A stretch of 7,491 bases of DNA from contig JAEYWT010000156.1 in assembly GCA_023428865.1 (NCBI GenBank), forward strand, positions 1 through 7,491. Reading direction: 5' to 3'. A program made the translations under genes and the position numbers. The notes beneath the pieces are model-generated. The model searched no databases. It saw only the letters and a list, made by a program, of their open reading frames with translations, and was not told where the DNA came from. Shown piece after piece: positions 1 through 5,373 of this stretch (within the stretch, counting starts at the first letter, position 1; each line of letters opens with the position of its first letter). This DNA is from Bacteroidota bacterium (GTDB lineage: Bacteria; Bacteroidota; Bacteroidia; Flavobacteriales_F; PHOS-HE28).

Positions 1-309
1 GGCATGGTTCACCGAAGGGGTGCGTACGAACGGTATCCCAAGCCGTTGGCAAAGCACATCAAGGTCTTCCAAGGGAACAAGGGCCTGTACATCGGTGCCA
101 TACCAAGACCGCATGCAATAGCCCACCAAGGCACCCAGCGGACCGATACGTAGTACCTTCTTCAATTTCTTCTTCCAATGCCCTTTGGATCTTGTCGCGC
201 CTTCCGCCAGGATCACCTGCACAACTTGGAAATGGCCGCTGCCGATCAAGTGCGGCAAGTGGTGACTGGCCGTGCCGCGCAACGCGCTGGTGAGGATCGC
301 CACCCTCAT
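1..309 (-). CDS. Formyltransferase-like protein, N-terminal part (runs off the window)
   Basis: Only the first 103 residues are present; the gene continues leftward past base 1. The translation begins MRVAILTSALRGTASHHLPH, a beta-strand and loop opening typical of Fmt/PurN-type formyltransferases (compare the 'ILxSxxRG' start). A basic stretch follows (KGHWKKKLKK, residues 43-50 and on), and then a segment ending MRSWYG (66-71). I recall a similar opening in formyltransferase-family proteins of polysaccharide loci, some of which N-formylate amino sugars with 10-formyl-tetrahydrofolate. The catalytic Asn-His-Asp residues lie further in and are not in the window, so activity cannot be judged. 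The start is the ATG at 309-307, which overlaps the deacetylase stop in an ATGA arrangement. The two are therefore probably translationally coupled and act on the same glycan or sugar. Alternatives are a methionyl-tRNA formyltransferase or a PurN homologue, but the pairing with a deacetylase argues against housekeeping. Confidence 0.72.
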   Translation of the reverse strand, partial: MRVAILTSALRGTASHHLPHLIGSGHFQVVQVILAEGATRSKGHWKKKLKKVLRIGPLGALVGYCMRSWYGTDVQALVPLEDLDVLCQRLGIPFVRTPSVNHA

Positions 310-1187
310 GTGGAGGTCAGGTAGGGGTTGCCGGTGGCGTTGCCGCGCAGTGCGTTGGCCGCGAGGAAGTAGCGGATGTGCGCCAGCGGCCAATCCAAGA
401 TGATATGGTCGCGACGGATCAGGAGTTCATGCGCCGGGGTGGGCGCCGTTCCGCTGTGGCAGCCGCGTTCCGCTGTGGCACAACTGGTATGGCCTGCCGC
501 CAGCACTGCCTGATAACCGGCTGCTGTGAAGTCGGTGAAACGGCCGTAGGGGTACGCGAAGTGGTCGGCCTTGCCCACCCACTCGATCAGGGTACTGCGT
601 GTGCGCTGCACATCTTCCACCAGAGCCTGTGGGCTGATGCGAGCCATGTTGTGGTGCTCCCAGGTATGTGATCCGATCTCGTGGCCCATGGCAACGATCC
701 CATCCAGTTCCGCCCGATCCAGGAAACGCACCGGCGGTAGGTGGAAACGTTCGGCGCAGATGCGGGCCACCTCGGCTTCGTCGGAAAGGCCGATCAGTGC
801 GGGATTGATGAAGAAACAGGCGCTGATGCCCAGGTCGCGCAACACACGTGCGCCGTCCAGGTTGTTCCGGAAACCATCGTCGGAACTCACGCAGAGGTAG
901 GGCTTATCCATACGCCCATGTTGCACGCGCTCCACGGCTTCGCTGTACGAGATGAAGGTGTGTGTGCGAGCGAGATCCTTCACCATGGCCTCCAAGGCGC
1001 GCAGCTCATCGCTGAAGGTGTGGTGGATGTACAGGAATTGCACCCGAGGAAGGGCGAGTGCTGCTGCGGTCTTTCCACGCAGCCGTTGCGCCAGGGCAAG
1101 GCCATCCAGGGCGGTATGGCGAGCCATGGCCCGCAGGCTGCGGCTTTCCTGCGCTTTTATCTCGGCGTAGCGTTCAACGAAAGGCAC
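306..1187 (-). CDS. Polysaccharide deacetylase (NodB/CE4 family)
   Basis: A 293-residue protein predicted to remove N- or O-acetyl groups from a sugar or polysaccharide using a divalent metal. CE4 landmarks visible: motif 1 SSDDG (101-105; D103 the expected base, D104 a metal ligand), motif 2 SHTWEH (173-178; H174 and H178 the other ligands) and motif 3 FAYPYG (210-215). The canonical Arg of motif 3 is not obvious. No signal peptide or membrane segment is seen, so a cytoplasmic role on a sugar precursor or lipid-linked glycan is more likely than cell-wall trimming. The C-terminal LLIRRDHI segment (255-262) resembles the end of the NodB barrel. The start is GTG at 1187; the next in-frame start, ATG at 1127 (residue 21), is a real alternative because the first 20 residues carry no motif. 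GTG is favoured slightly because a -7-like box sits 4 nt before it. The stop overlaps the formyltransferase start by 4 nt. A 15-bp direct repeat lies within it at 447-480. Confidence 0.88.
   Translation of the reverse strand: MPFVERYAEIKAQESRSLRAMARHTALDGLALAQRLRGKTAAALALPRVQFLYIHHTFSDELRALEAMVKDLARTHTFISYSEAVERVQHGRMDKPYLCVSSDDGFRNNLDGARVLRDLGISACFFINPALIGLSDEAEVARICAERFHLPPVRFLDRAELDGIVAMGHEIGSHTWEHHNMARISPQALVEDVQRTRSTLIEWVGKADHFAYPYGRFTDFTAAGYQAVLAAGHTSCATAERGCHSGTAPTPAHELLIRRDHIILDWPLAHIRYFLAANALRGNATGNPYLTST
447..480. repeat. 15-bp direct repeat, 19-bp period, inside the deacetylase gene
   Basis: CGTTCCGCTGTGGCA occurs at 447-461 and again at 466-480, separated by 4 bp. The 19-bp period is not a multiple of three, so the two copies are read in different frames of the deacetylase and encode different peptides (around residues 236-247). 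The reading frame stays open and the downstream C-terminal motif is still present. A recent 19-bp duplication would therefore have needed a compensating change, or the repeat is chance. Confidence 0.9.
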
Positions 1188-1191
1188 GGCC

Positions 1192-1199
1192 CGAAAGTA
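1192..1199 (-). promoter_or_regulatory. Possible -7 promoter element for the deacetylase
   Basis: On the minus strand the sequence reads TACTTTCG, one mismatch from the Bacteroidota -7 consensus TAnnTTTG. It ends 4 nt before the GTG at 1187, so a transcript from it would be leaderless or nearly so. No TTG-type -33 element is visible at the expected distance, which keeps confidence low. Confidence 0.3.
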
Positions 1200-1229
1200 G
1201 CGAGAGTGTCCGGGCTATGGTCGGCGTAC

Positions 1230-1260
1230 TTCGTGTGCAGCGTAAGGTGACCGATATTTG
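1230..1260 (+). promoter_or_regulatory. Possible promoter for the M23-GH3 pair
   Basis: GATATTTG at 1253-1260 matches the Bacteroidota -7 consensus TAnnTTTG at five of six informative positions. TTCG at 1230-1233 could be a degenerate -33 TTTG, with a 19-bp spacer as expected. The box ends 4 nt before the ATG at 1265, so the predicted transcript would start at or very near the start codon. The element shares the 77-bp divergent spacer with the deacetylase, so the two transcription units may influence each other. Confidence 0.4.
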
Positions 1261-1264
1261 TCCG

Positions 1265-2164
1265 ATGCCTCCCGCACCCGCCCGCACTGGTGGAGACGAC
1301 CGTAAGGGCTCGCGCAAGCTACTTCGCAAGCTGCGCGACCGCTACCGGTTGATGCTGATCAACGACAGCACCTTCGAGGAGCGGTTCACCATGCGGCTGA
1401 ACCGGCTCAACGTGCTGTTGCTGGGCACGGCGGCCTTCTTCCTCTATGGCGCTTTCGTTACGGCGGTCATCGTCTTCACCCCGCTGAAGCGCTACATACC
1501 CGGCTACGCCGACCAGGAGACCAAACGCAACGCCTATCGCAGCTTGTTACTGGCGGATTCGCTGGGGCAGCGGCTACAGGAGCGCGACCTCTACATCGCG
1601 AACCTGCGCTCGGTGTTGCAGGGTCACGCACCGGCGGATAGCGCCACGCTCTTTGCTCCCCTGGCCCAGAAACCTGATGCGGATGACCTGGAACCGGGCA
1701 AGGCCGATAGCCTGTTGCGCCAACGGGTGGCACGTGAAGAGGCGTTCAGTGTGAAGGAGGGTCGAGTAGGCACCGAGCGCCGGGAATTGGCAGGCGTCTT
1801 CTTCTTCACACCCTTGCGCGGCATTGTGACCAGTAAGTACGAGCGGCAGAAGAGCCATTTCGGCATCGACATCGTTGCCAAGGCCGATGCCGCGGTGAAA
1901 GCCTGCCTTGCAGGAACCGTGACCCTGGCCAGCTGGACCACGGATGCCGGTCATGTATTGCAGATCCAGCATGCCAACGATCTGGTGAGCGTGTACAAGC
2001 ACAACAGCGTGTTGCTGAAGAAGGTGGGGGAGAAGGTGAAGGCCGGCGAAGCCATTGCCATCGTAGGCAATAGTGGCGAGCTTACGACCGGGCCGCACCT
2101 GCACTTCGAATTGTGGCTCAACGGCGAACCCGTGGATCCACAGGCATACATGGTCTTCGAATGA
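1265..2164 (+). CDS. M23 family metallopeptidase, inner-membrane anchored
   Basis: A 299-residue LytM/M23-type zinc peptidase, expected to cleave peptidoglycan cross-bridges or to regulate other wall hydrolases from the periplasmic side. The first 45 residues are rich in Arg and Lys with no signal-peptide cleavage site. One hydrophobic segment (about 49-71, LNVLLLGTAAFFLYG onward) should anchor it with the basic N-terminus inside. Residues 82-120 look helical and charged. The C-terminal domain carries the full metal set: H198 and D202 in SHFGID, and HLH at 278-280 (H280 the ligand, H278 catalytic), plus H246 in VYKHN where most relatives have YxHL. It therefore looks active. The start is ATG 1265; the frame is open back to 1058 but that would overlap the divergent deacetylase. 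GH3 follows after 16 bp, so the two are probably cotranscribed. Confidence 0.93.
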   Translation: MPPAPARTGGDDRKGSRKLLRKLRDRYRLMLINDSTFEERFTMRLNRLNVLLLGTAAFFLYGAFVTAVIVFTPLKRYIPGYADQETKRNAYRSLLLADSLGQRLQERDLYIANLRSVLQGHAPADSATLFAPLAQKPDADDLEPGKADSLLRQRVAREEAFSVKEGRVGTERRELAGVFFFTPLRGIVTSKYERQKSHFGIDIVAKADAAVKACLAGTVTLASWTTDAGHVLQIQHANDLVSVYKHNSVLLKKVGEKVKAGEAIAIVGNSGELTTGPHLHFELWLNGEPVDPQAYMVFE

Positions 2165-2180
2165 CCTTGATACAGGCAGT

Positions 2181-3656
2181 ATGAGCCTCAAGTCCGCCAT
2201 TGCCAAGCCTTATGCGCGCTACGTAACGGATGCGGTGATGCGCCGCGCCATGGATCCCGTGACCACGCAAGCGGCGGTATTGAAGGAGCTGATCCGTTTC
2301 GCGGGCGATACCACCTTCGGTCGCCAGCACCGGTTACATGCTGTGGAGGATCACGCTGGGCTGGTGCAGGCTGTTCCGCTGCGCGATTACGAAGGTTTCA
2401 AGCCGTACATCGACCGCATCAAGTTCGGTGAGGAAGATGTGCTATGGCCGGGCAAGCCGCTCTACCTCTGCAAGACCAGCGGAACCACCAGTGGCGCCAA
2501 GTACATACCCATCACCAAGGAGAGCCTGCCGAATCATATCGGAAGCGCACGCCGGGCACTTTTGGCCTACATCGCCCATAGCGGTCGTACCGACTTCGTC
2601 GATGGCAAGATGATCTTCCTGCAGGGCAGTCCGGTGCTCGACCACAACTTCCCCATACCCAGCGGCAGGCTCAGCGGCATCGTGGCCAACCATGTACCGC
2701 GCTACTTGCTCAGGAACCGCATGCCGGGCTTCGCCACCAACAGCATCAACGATTGGGAAACGAAGGTGGAGGCCATCGTTAGCGAGACCATGACCGCCGA
2801 CATGCGCTTGGTCAGTGGTATACCTGCCTGGGTGCAGATGTACTTTGAACGATTGCTCGCGCGCACGGGCAAAGCGGATGTGAAGAGCGTGTTCCCGAAC
2901 TTCTCGCTGTTCGTGTACGGAGGTGTGAACTACGCACCTTATCGCAGCAGGATGGAAGCGTTGATCGGCAGTGCAGTGCCCAGCGTGGAGTTGTTCCCGG
3001 CGAGCGAAGGGTTCATCGCCTATCAGGATCGCAGCAACGAAGAGGGGCTGTTGATGGTGCTCGATAATGGCATCTATTTCGGTTTCGTGCCCATGCAGGG
3101 GAACGACCGCAGACCGCGTTCCATCGCCGAGGTGGAACTGAACACCCAGTATGCACTGGTCTTGTATACGAACGCTGGTCTATGGGGATACGAGATCGGC
3201 GATACCGTGAAGTTCGTTTCCCTGGCACCACCGCGCATCGTGGTCACGGGTCGTACCAAGCATTACACCAGTGCGTTCGGCGAGCATGTGATCGCCGAGG
3301 AAGTGGAGAGCGCGTTGAAGGATGCCATGGTCGAAGCGCCCTGCGAAGTATCGGAATTCACCGTGGCGCCGCAACTCGCGCCAACAGAGGGCTTGCCGTA
3401 TCACGAGTGGCACATGGAATTCGCTGCGGCACCGGCGGATATGCAACACTTCGCACAATTGCTCGATGAAGCGTTACAGAAGCGCAACGTGTACTACCGC
3501 GATCTGATCACCGGCAAAGTGCTGCGGCCGGTGGTGATCCGCTCCTTACCGCGCGGAGCCTTCGCCAGTTGGATGAAGGCTCGTGGCATGAACGATGCAC
3601 AGAGCAAAGTACCGCGCTTGGCGAACGATCGGCGGTTCGTGGAAGGCTTGGGCTGA
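2181..3656 (+). CDS. GH3 auxin-responsive promoter family protein (acyl-adenylating enzyme)
   Basis: A 491-residue member of the GH3 family, within the usual length of the bacterial branch (about 500). Plant GH3 enzymes adenylate a carboxylic acid such as auxin or jasmonate with ATP and transfer it to an amino acid. The substrate of the bacterial proteins is not known to me. Visible motifs: ATP-binding loop TSGTTSG (99-105) followed by AKYIP, the PASEGFIAYQ segment (273-282) corresponding to the adenylate-binding motif with Glu, YTNAGLWGYEIGD (329-341) ending in the conserved Gly-Asp that binds ribose, and GRTKHYTSAFGEHV (357-370) in the hinge leading to the smaller C-terminal domain. The C-terminal QSKVPRL (474-480) is also typical. 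All core elements are intact. The start is ATG 2181; an upstream ATG at 2073 would overlap the M23 gene by 92 bp and add 36 residues without family features. It is cytoplasmic and lies directly behind the M23 peptidase, which suggests an envelope-linked role (inference). Confidence 0.95.
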   Translation: MSLKSAIAKPYARYVTDAVMRRAMDPVTTQAAVLKELIRFAGDTTFGRQHRLHAVEDHAGLVQAVPLRDYEGFKPYIDRIKFGEEDVLWPGKPLYLCKTSGTTSGAKYIPITKESLPNHIGSARRALLAYIAHSGRTDFVDGKMIFLQGSPVLDHNFPIPSGRLSGIVANHVPRYLLRNRMPGFATNSINDWETKVEAIVSETMTADMRLVSGIPAWVQMYFERLLARTGKADVKSVFPNFSLFVYGGVNYAPYRSRMEALIGSAVPSVELFPASEGFIAYQDRSNEEGLLMVLDNGIYFGFVPMQGNDRRPRSIAEVELNTQYALVLYTNAGLWGYEIGDTVKFVSLAPPRIVVTGRTKHYTSAFGEHVIAEEVESALKDAMVEAPCEVSEFTVAPQLAPTEGLPYHEWHMEFAAAPADMQHFAQLLDEALQKRNVYYRDLITGKVLRPVVIRSLPRGAFASWMKARGMNDAQSKVPRLANDRRFVEGLG

Positions 3657-3667
3657 TCAGCTGATCA
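3654..3667. repeat. 14-bp perfect palindrome across two convergent stop codons
   Basis: TGATCAGCTGATCA equals its own reverse complement. Its first three bases are the GH3 stop codon and bases 3657-3659 are the stop of the leftward 53-residue gene, so the two genes meet with no bases between them. As RNA it could form a short 5-bp stem with an AGCT loop on either strand, but no T-run follows, so it is weak as a terminator. It contains two GATC sites. Confidence 0.6.
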
Positions 3668-3818
3668 CCACCGCAGCGGGGTAGCGCTTCTTCCAGAATT
3701 CGAGCGCCTTCAGGCTGGCCAGTGTGATCACGGTACGGTGGTCCAGTTGCACCTTGATGGCTTTCAATCCTTCTTTGATCGGTTGGCTCAGCACCAGTTG
3801 TTTCTTTTTGCGTGGCAT
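3657..3818 (-). CDS. Hypothetical 53-residue basic protein
   Basis: I do not recognise this protein. It starts at ATG 3818 as MPRKKKQLVLSQPIKEGLKA and ends RYPAAVVIS. It has a Lys/Arg cluster at residues 3-6, no Cys, no membrane segment, and a mixed-charge middle (VQLDHRTVITLASLKALEFW, about 23-42) that could fold as beta-strands plus a helix. Support for it being real: it fills most of the space between GH3 and the glycosyltransferase, its stop abuts the GH3 stop exactly, and its sequence looks protein-like rather than like a shadow frame. A 107-bp spacer precedes it, and the glycosyltransferase upstream reads in the same direction. No Shine-Dalgarno is seen. The basic, small character might suit a nucleic-acid or ribosome contact, but nothing in the sequence proves this. 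Confidence 0.6.
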   Translation of the reverse strand: MPRKKKQLVLSQPIKEGLKAIKVQLDHRTVITLASLKALEFWKKRYPAAVVIS

Positions 3819-3925
3819 GGTCGTTCAGTTTTGTTCTTGTGTATAAGACGCGCAAAACCGTGCCGAACGTCAGCCTGGCAGGTTAAGAAGTGTGAAAAGT
3901 GGTGGAGGGCCCCGGTCCCGGGGAG
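3819..3925. other. 107-bp spacer between the glycosyltransferase and the 53-residue gene
   Basis: The part nearest the small gene is AT-richer than its surroundings (the minus strand contains TTATACACAAG and then an A-rich stretch before the ATG) and probably holds that gene's promoter and leader. I could not fit a -33/-7 pair with proper spacing. The part nearest the glycosyltransferase stop holds GC-rich inverted repeats, listed separately. Confidence 0.5.
3910..3923 (-). terminator. GC-rich hairpin just after the glycosyltransferase stop, possible weak terminator
   Basis: CCCCGGTCCCGGGG is an inverted repeat (CCCCGG/CCGGGG) that would fold as five G-C pairs with a 4-nt loop, beginning 2 nt past the glycosyltransferase stop codon. 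On the minus strand it is followed by a C-rich tract and only a short TTTT about a dozen bases later, so it is not a textbook Rho-independent terminator. An alternative stem pairs GGGGA (3920-3924) with TCCCC (3931-3935), which includes the last codons of the gene, and excludes the first stem. Confidence 0.35.
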
Positions 3926-5341
3926 CTATTTCCCCAGTGTTGGGGCGTGGATGCGGTAGGTCTGGGTCTCCAGTAGCACGGGCCAAGGCAGTGCGATGTC
4001 CTGTTCGAACAGTTCTTTGAAGATGACGATCCGTGTACATCCCAGCTGTTCCAAGTGAAGCAGCGTGGCAGGATCGTTCAACGCGGCATTCGAGAGCGTC
4101 CATCCCCGACGATGCGCGAAGTACATGGCCGTGGGGTCCTGGCCGGTGTTGGTGGCGATAAGGCCGTGGTCGGCACCAAGGTCCTGCTCCAGCGCGAGCA
4201 AGGGTGTCAGGCGCGGGCTTAGGGTGAAGTCATTGGCCTGCGCCAGTAGACCTTCCACCGCGATGAGGGTGATGATACCCGCGCGCCAACGACGATCGTT
4301 CACTGCTGCCACTGCAAGACCTGCGAAAACAGCCATTACAGGAATGAAAGGAAGCACGTAATAGGCATGGATCCAGAAGGTATCCCCTGCCAGCATCATC
4401 ACGACCAGGAATGCGACCGAAAGCGAAACGAATGCACAAAGCAGGCCCACCAAGCGTTTTTTCACAGCAATGGCCAAGCCCATAAGGAACGCCGCACATC
4501 CGCTGAAGCGCTGGGCATCGAAGTAGAAATTATCCAACACGCGCGGCCACTTGGCGATCAGCTCCGCAGCGCCTTGGGCCAAGGGCTTCCCCATGAAGAA
4601 ATGCCAGTAGCCGTAGGTTTCCACCAAATGTGGCACCCAGCGGAGATACCACCAAAGTGCGGGTATCGTAGCCAGGAGGATCGCGGCCGAAGCGATCCAT
4701 GGCGCAATTGTCCCGCGACGATCCCATACTAGTATGGGCCATGCCGCCAGCAGAAAACCCGCCGTGACCTTGGCGAGCAGGCCGGCCATGATCAGCAGGG
4801 TGCCAAGGAAAAGGGGGAGCCATCTACCTCGTTCCCGTATGGCGGCATCAAGGCGTTCCATGCCAGCGATCACCAGCGAAAGCGCGAACACGTCGGGCAT
4901 CACCTTGCGGCTGTACATGAACCACAGGGAGACCAGCAGGATGTGCGACGCACACAGCGCAACGCGTTCGCCAAGGTGTCTCTTCAACAAGGCATGGAAG
5001 AAGAGCGTTCCCAAGCTTCCCGCAACAAGAACGATCAGGCGCCCGGTGCAGTTGGCATCGCCGAAAAGCATCGTGCCCAAGGCCACCAGCAGGTTCAGCA
5101 GCGGGAATTCCATGCCGGTGATGCCGGATAGCTCGCCCGCCGTATCCATGCGCGGATGCAGCAGGTCCACCCCCTGTTCTACGAAGTTGCGGGCCACCAT
5201 GAGCACCGAGGTCTGGCGCCAATGGTGGGAGGTTTCCAAGGGCGGGTTGGTGATCCCGAACAAACGCACCACGAAGGCTATGGCCACCCAGAAGCGGATG
5301 TCCGCAGTCCAGCGGGCGAGCGTTGAGCGGTCCATCATCAT
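3926..5341 (-). CDS. GT39/ArnT-like integral membrane glycosyltransferase
   Basis: A 471-residue polytopic protein with the layout of GT-C glycosyltransferases (ArnT/PMT type), which transfer a sugar from a lipid-phosphate carrier to an envelope acceptor on the periplasmic face. The first hydrophobic segment lies at about 17-30, followed by a large outer loop with PPLETSHHWRQT (33-44) and DLLHPRMDTAGE (59-70). This loop holds the acidic candidates for catalysis (E36, D66, E70). GMEFPLLNLL (76-85) and SRKVMPD (144-150) are also patterns of this family. Further membrane stretches fall at about 102-119, 128-143, 150-161, 174-205, 213-233, 281-319, 327-347 and 354-366. The C-terminal 100 residues are a soluble, probably periplasmic, tail. 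Donor and acceptor cannot be read from the sequence. Three consecutive ATG codons (5341, 5338, 5335) can each start it; the choice changes only Met count. It is divergent from the Sua5 gene with 32 bp between starts. Confidence 0.86.
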   Translation of the reverse strand: MMMDRSTLARWTADIRFWVAIAFVVRLFGITNPPLETSHHWRQTSVLMVARNFVEQGVDLLHPRMDTAGELSGITGMEFPLLNLLVALGTMLFGDANCTGRLIVLVAGSLGTLFFHALLKRHLGERVALCASHILLVSLWFMYSRKVMPDVFALSLVIAGMERLDAAIRERGRWLPLFLGTLLIMAGLLAKVTAGFLLAAWPILVWDRRGTIAPWIASAAILLATIPALWWYLRWVPHLVETYGYWHFFMGKPLAQGAAELIAKWPRVLDNFYFDAQRFSGCAAFLMGLAIAVKKRLVGLLCAFVSLSVAFLVVMMLAGDTFWIHAYYVLPFIPVMAVFAGLAVAAVNDRRWRAGIITLIAVEGLLAQANDFTLSPRLTPLLALEQDLGADHGLIATNTGQDPTAMYFAHRRGWTLSNAALNDPATLLHLEQLGCTRIVIFKELFEQDIALPWPVLLETQTYRIHAPTLGK

Positions 5342-5361
5342 CGAGTGATCGCCAAGATGCG

Positions 5362-5369
5362 GACCTTTG
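5362..5369 (+). promoter_or_regulatory. Possible -7 promoter element for the Sua5-type gene
   Basis: GACCTTTG matches TAnnTTTG at five of six informative positions and ends 4 nt before the ATG at 5374, the same spacing as the box before the M23 gene. No -33 TTG is visible 17-20 bp upstream. It lies within the 32-bp divergent spacer, so any promoter for this gene must overlap the 5' end of the glycosyltransferase gene. Confidence 0.33.
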
Positions 5370-5373
5370 TGGC

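Noticed and set aside
306..1187. Deacetylase as a frameshifted pseudogene because of the 15-bp repeat
   Set aside because: All motifs and the C-terminal LLIRRDHI segment are in one uninterrupted frame, and the stop overlaps the next start neatly.
741..1250. 169-codon plus-strand frame across the deacetylase
   Set aside because: The opposite strand encodes all three NodB motifs in order; this frame has no recognisable domain.
1058..1264. Longer N-terminus for the M23 protein starting at 1058
   Set aside because: It would overlap the divergent deacetylase by 130 bp and add a motif-free segment; the ATG at 1265 lies just before the basic N-terminus and membrane anchor.
2073..2180. Longer N-terminus for the GH3 protein starting at 2073
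   Set aside because: The extra 36 residues are read from the conserved HLH-encoding end of the M23 gene in another frame; the ATG at 2181 fits the family length.
1574..2206. 210-codon open frame antisense to the M23 gene
   Set aside because: It lies opposite a gene with intact M23 catalytic motifs, shows no family features of its own, and long antisense frames are expected in GC-rich coding DNA.
5323..5373. Longer N-terminus for the Sua5-type protein starting at 5323
   Set aside because: The added residues are Ser-rich and run into the divergent glycosyltransferase; the ATG at 5374 begins directly before the YrdC domain.
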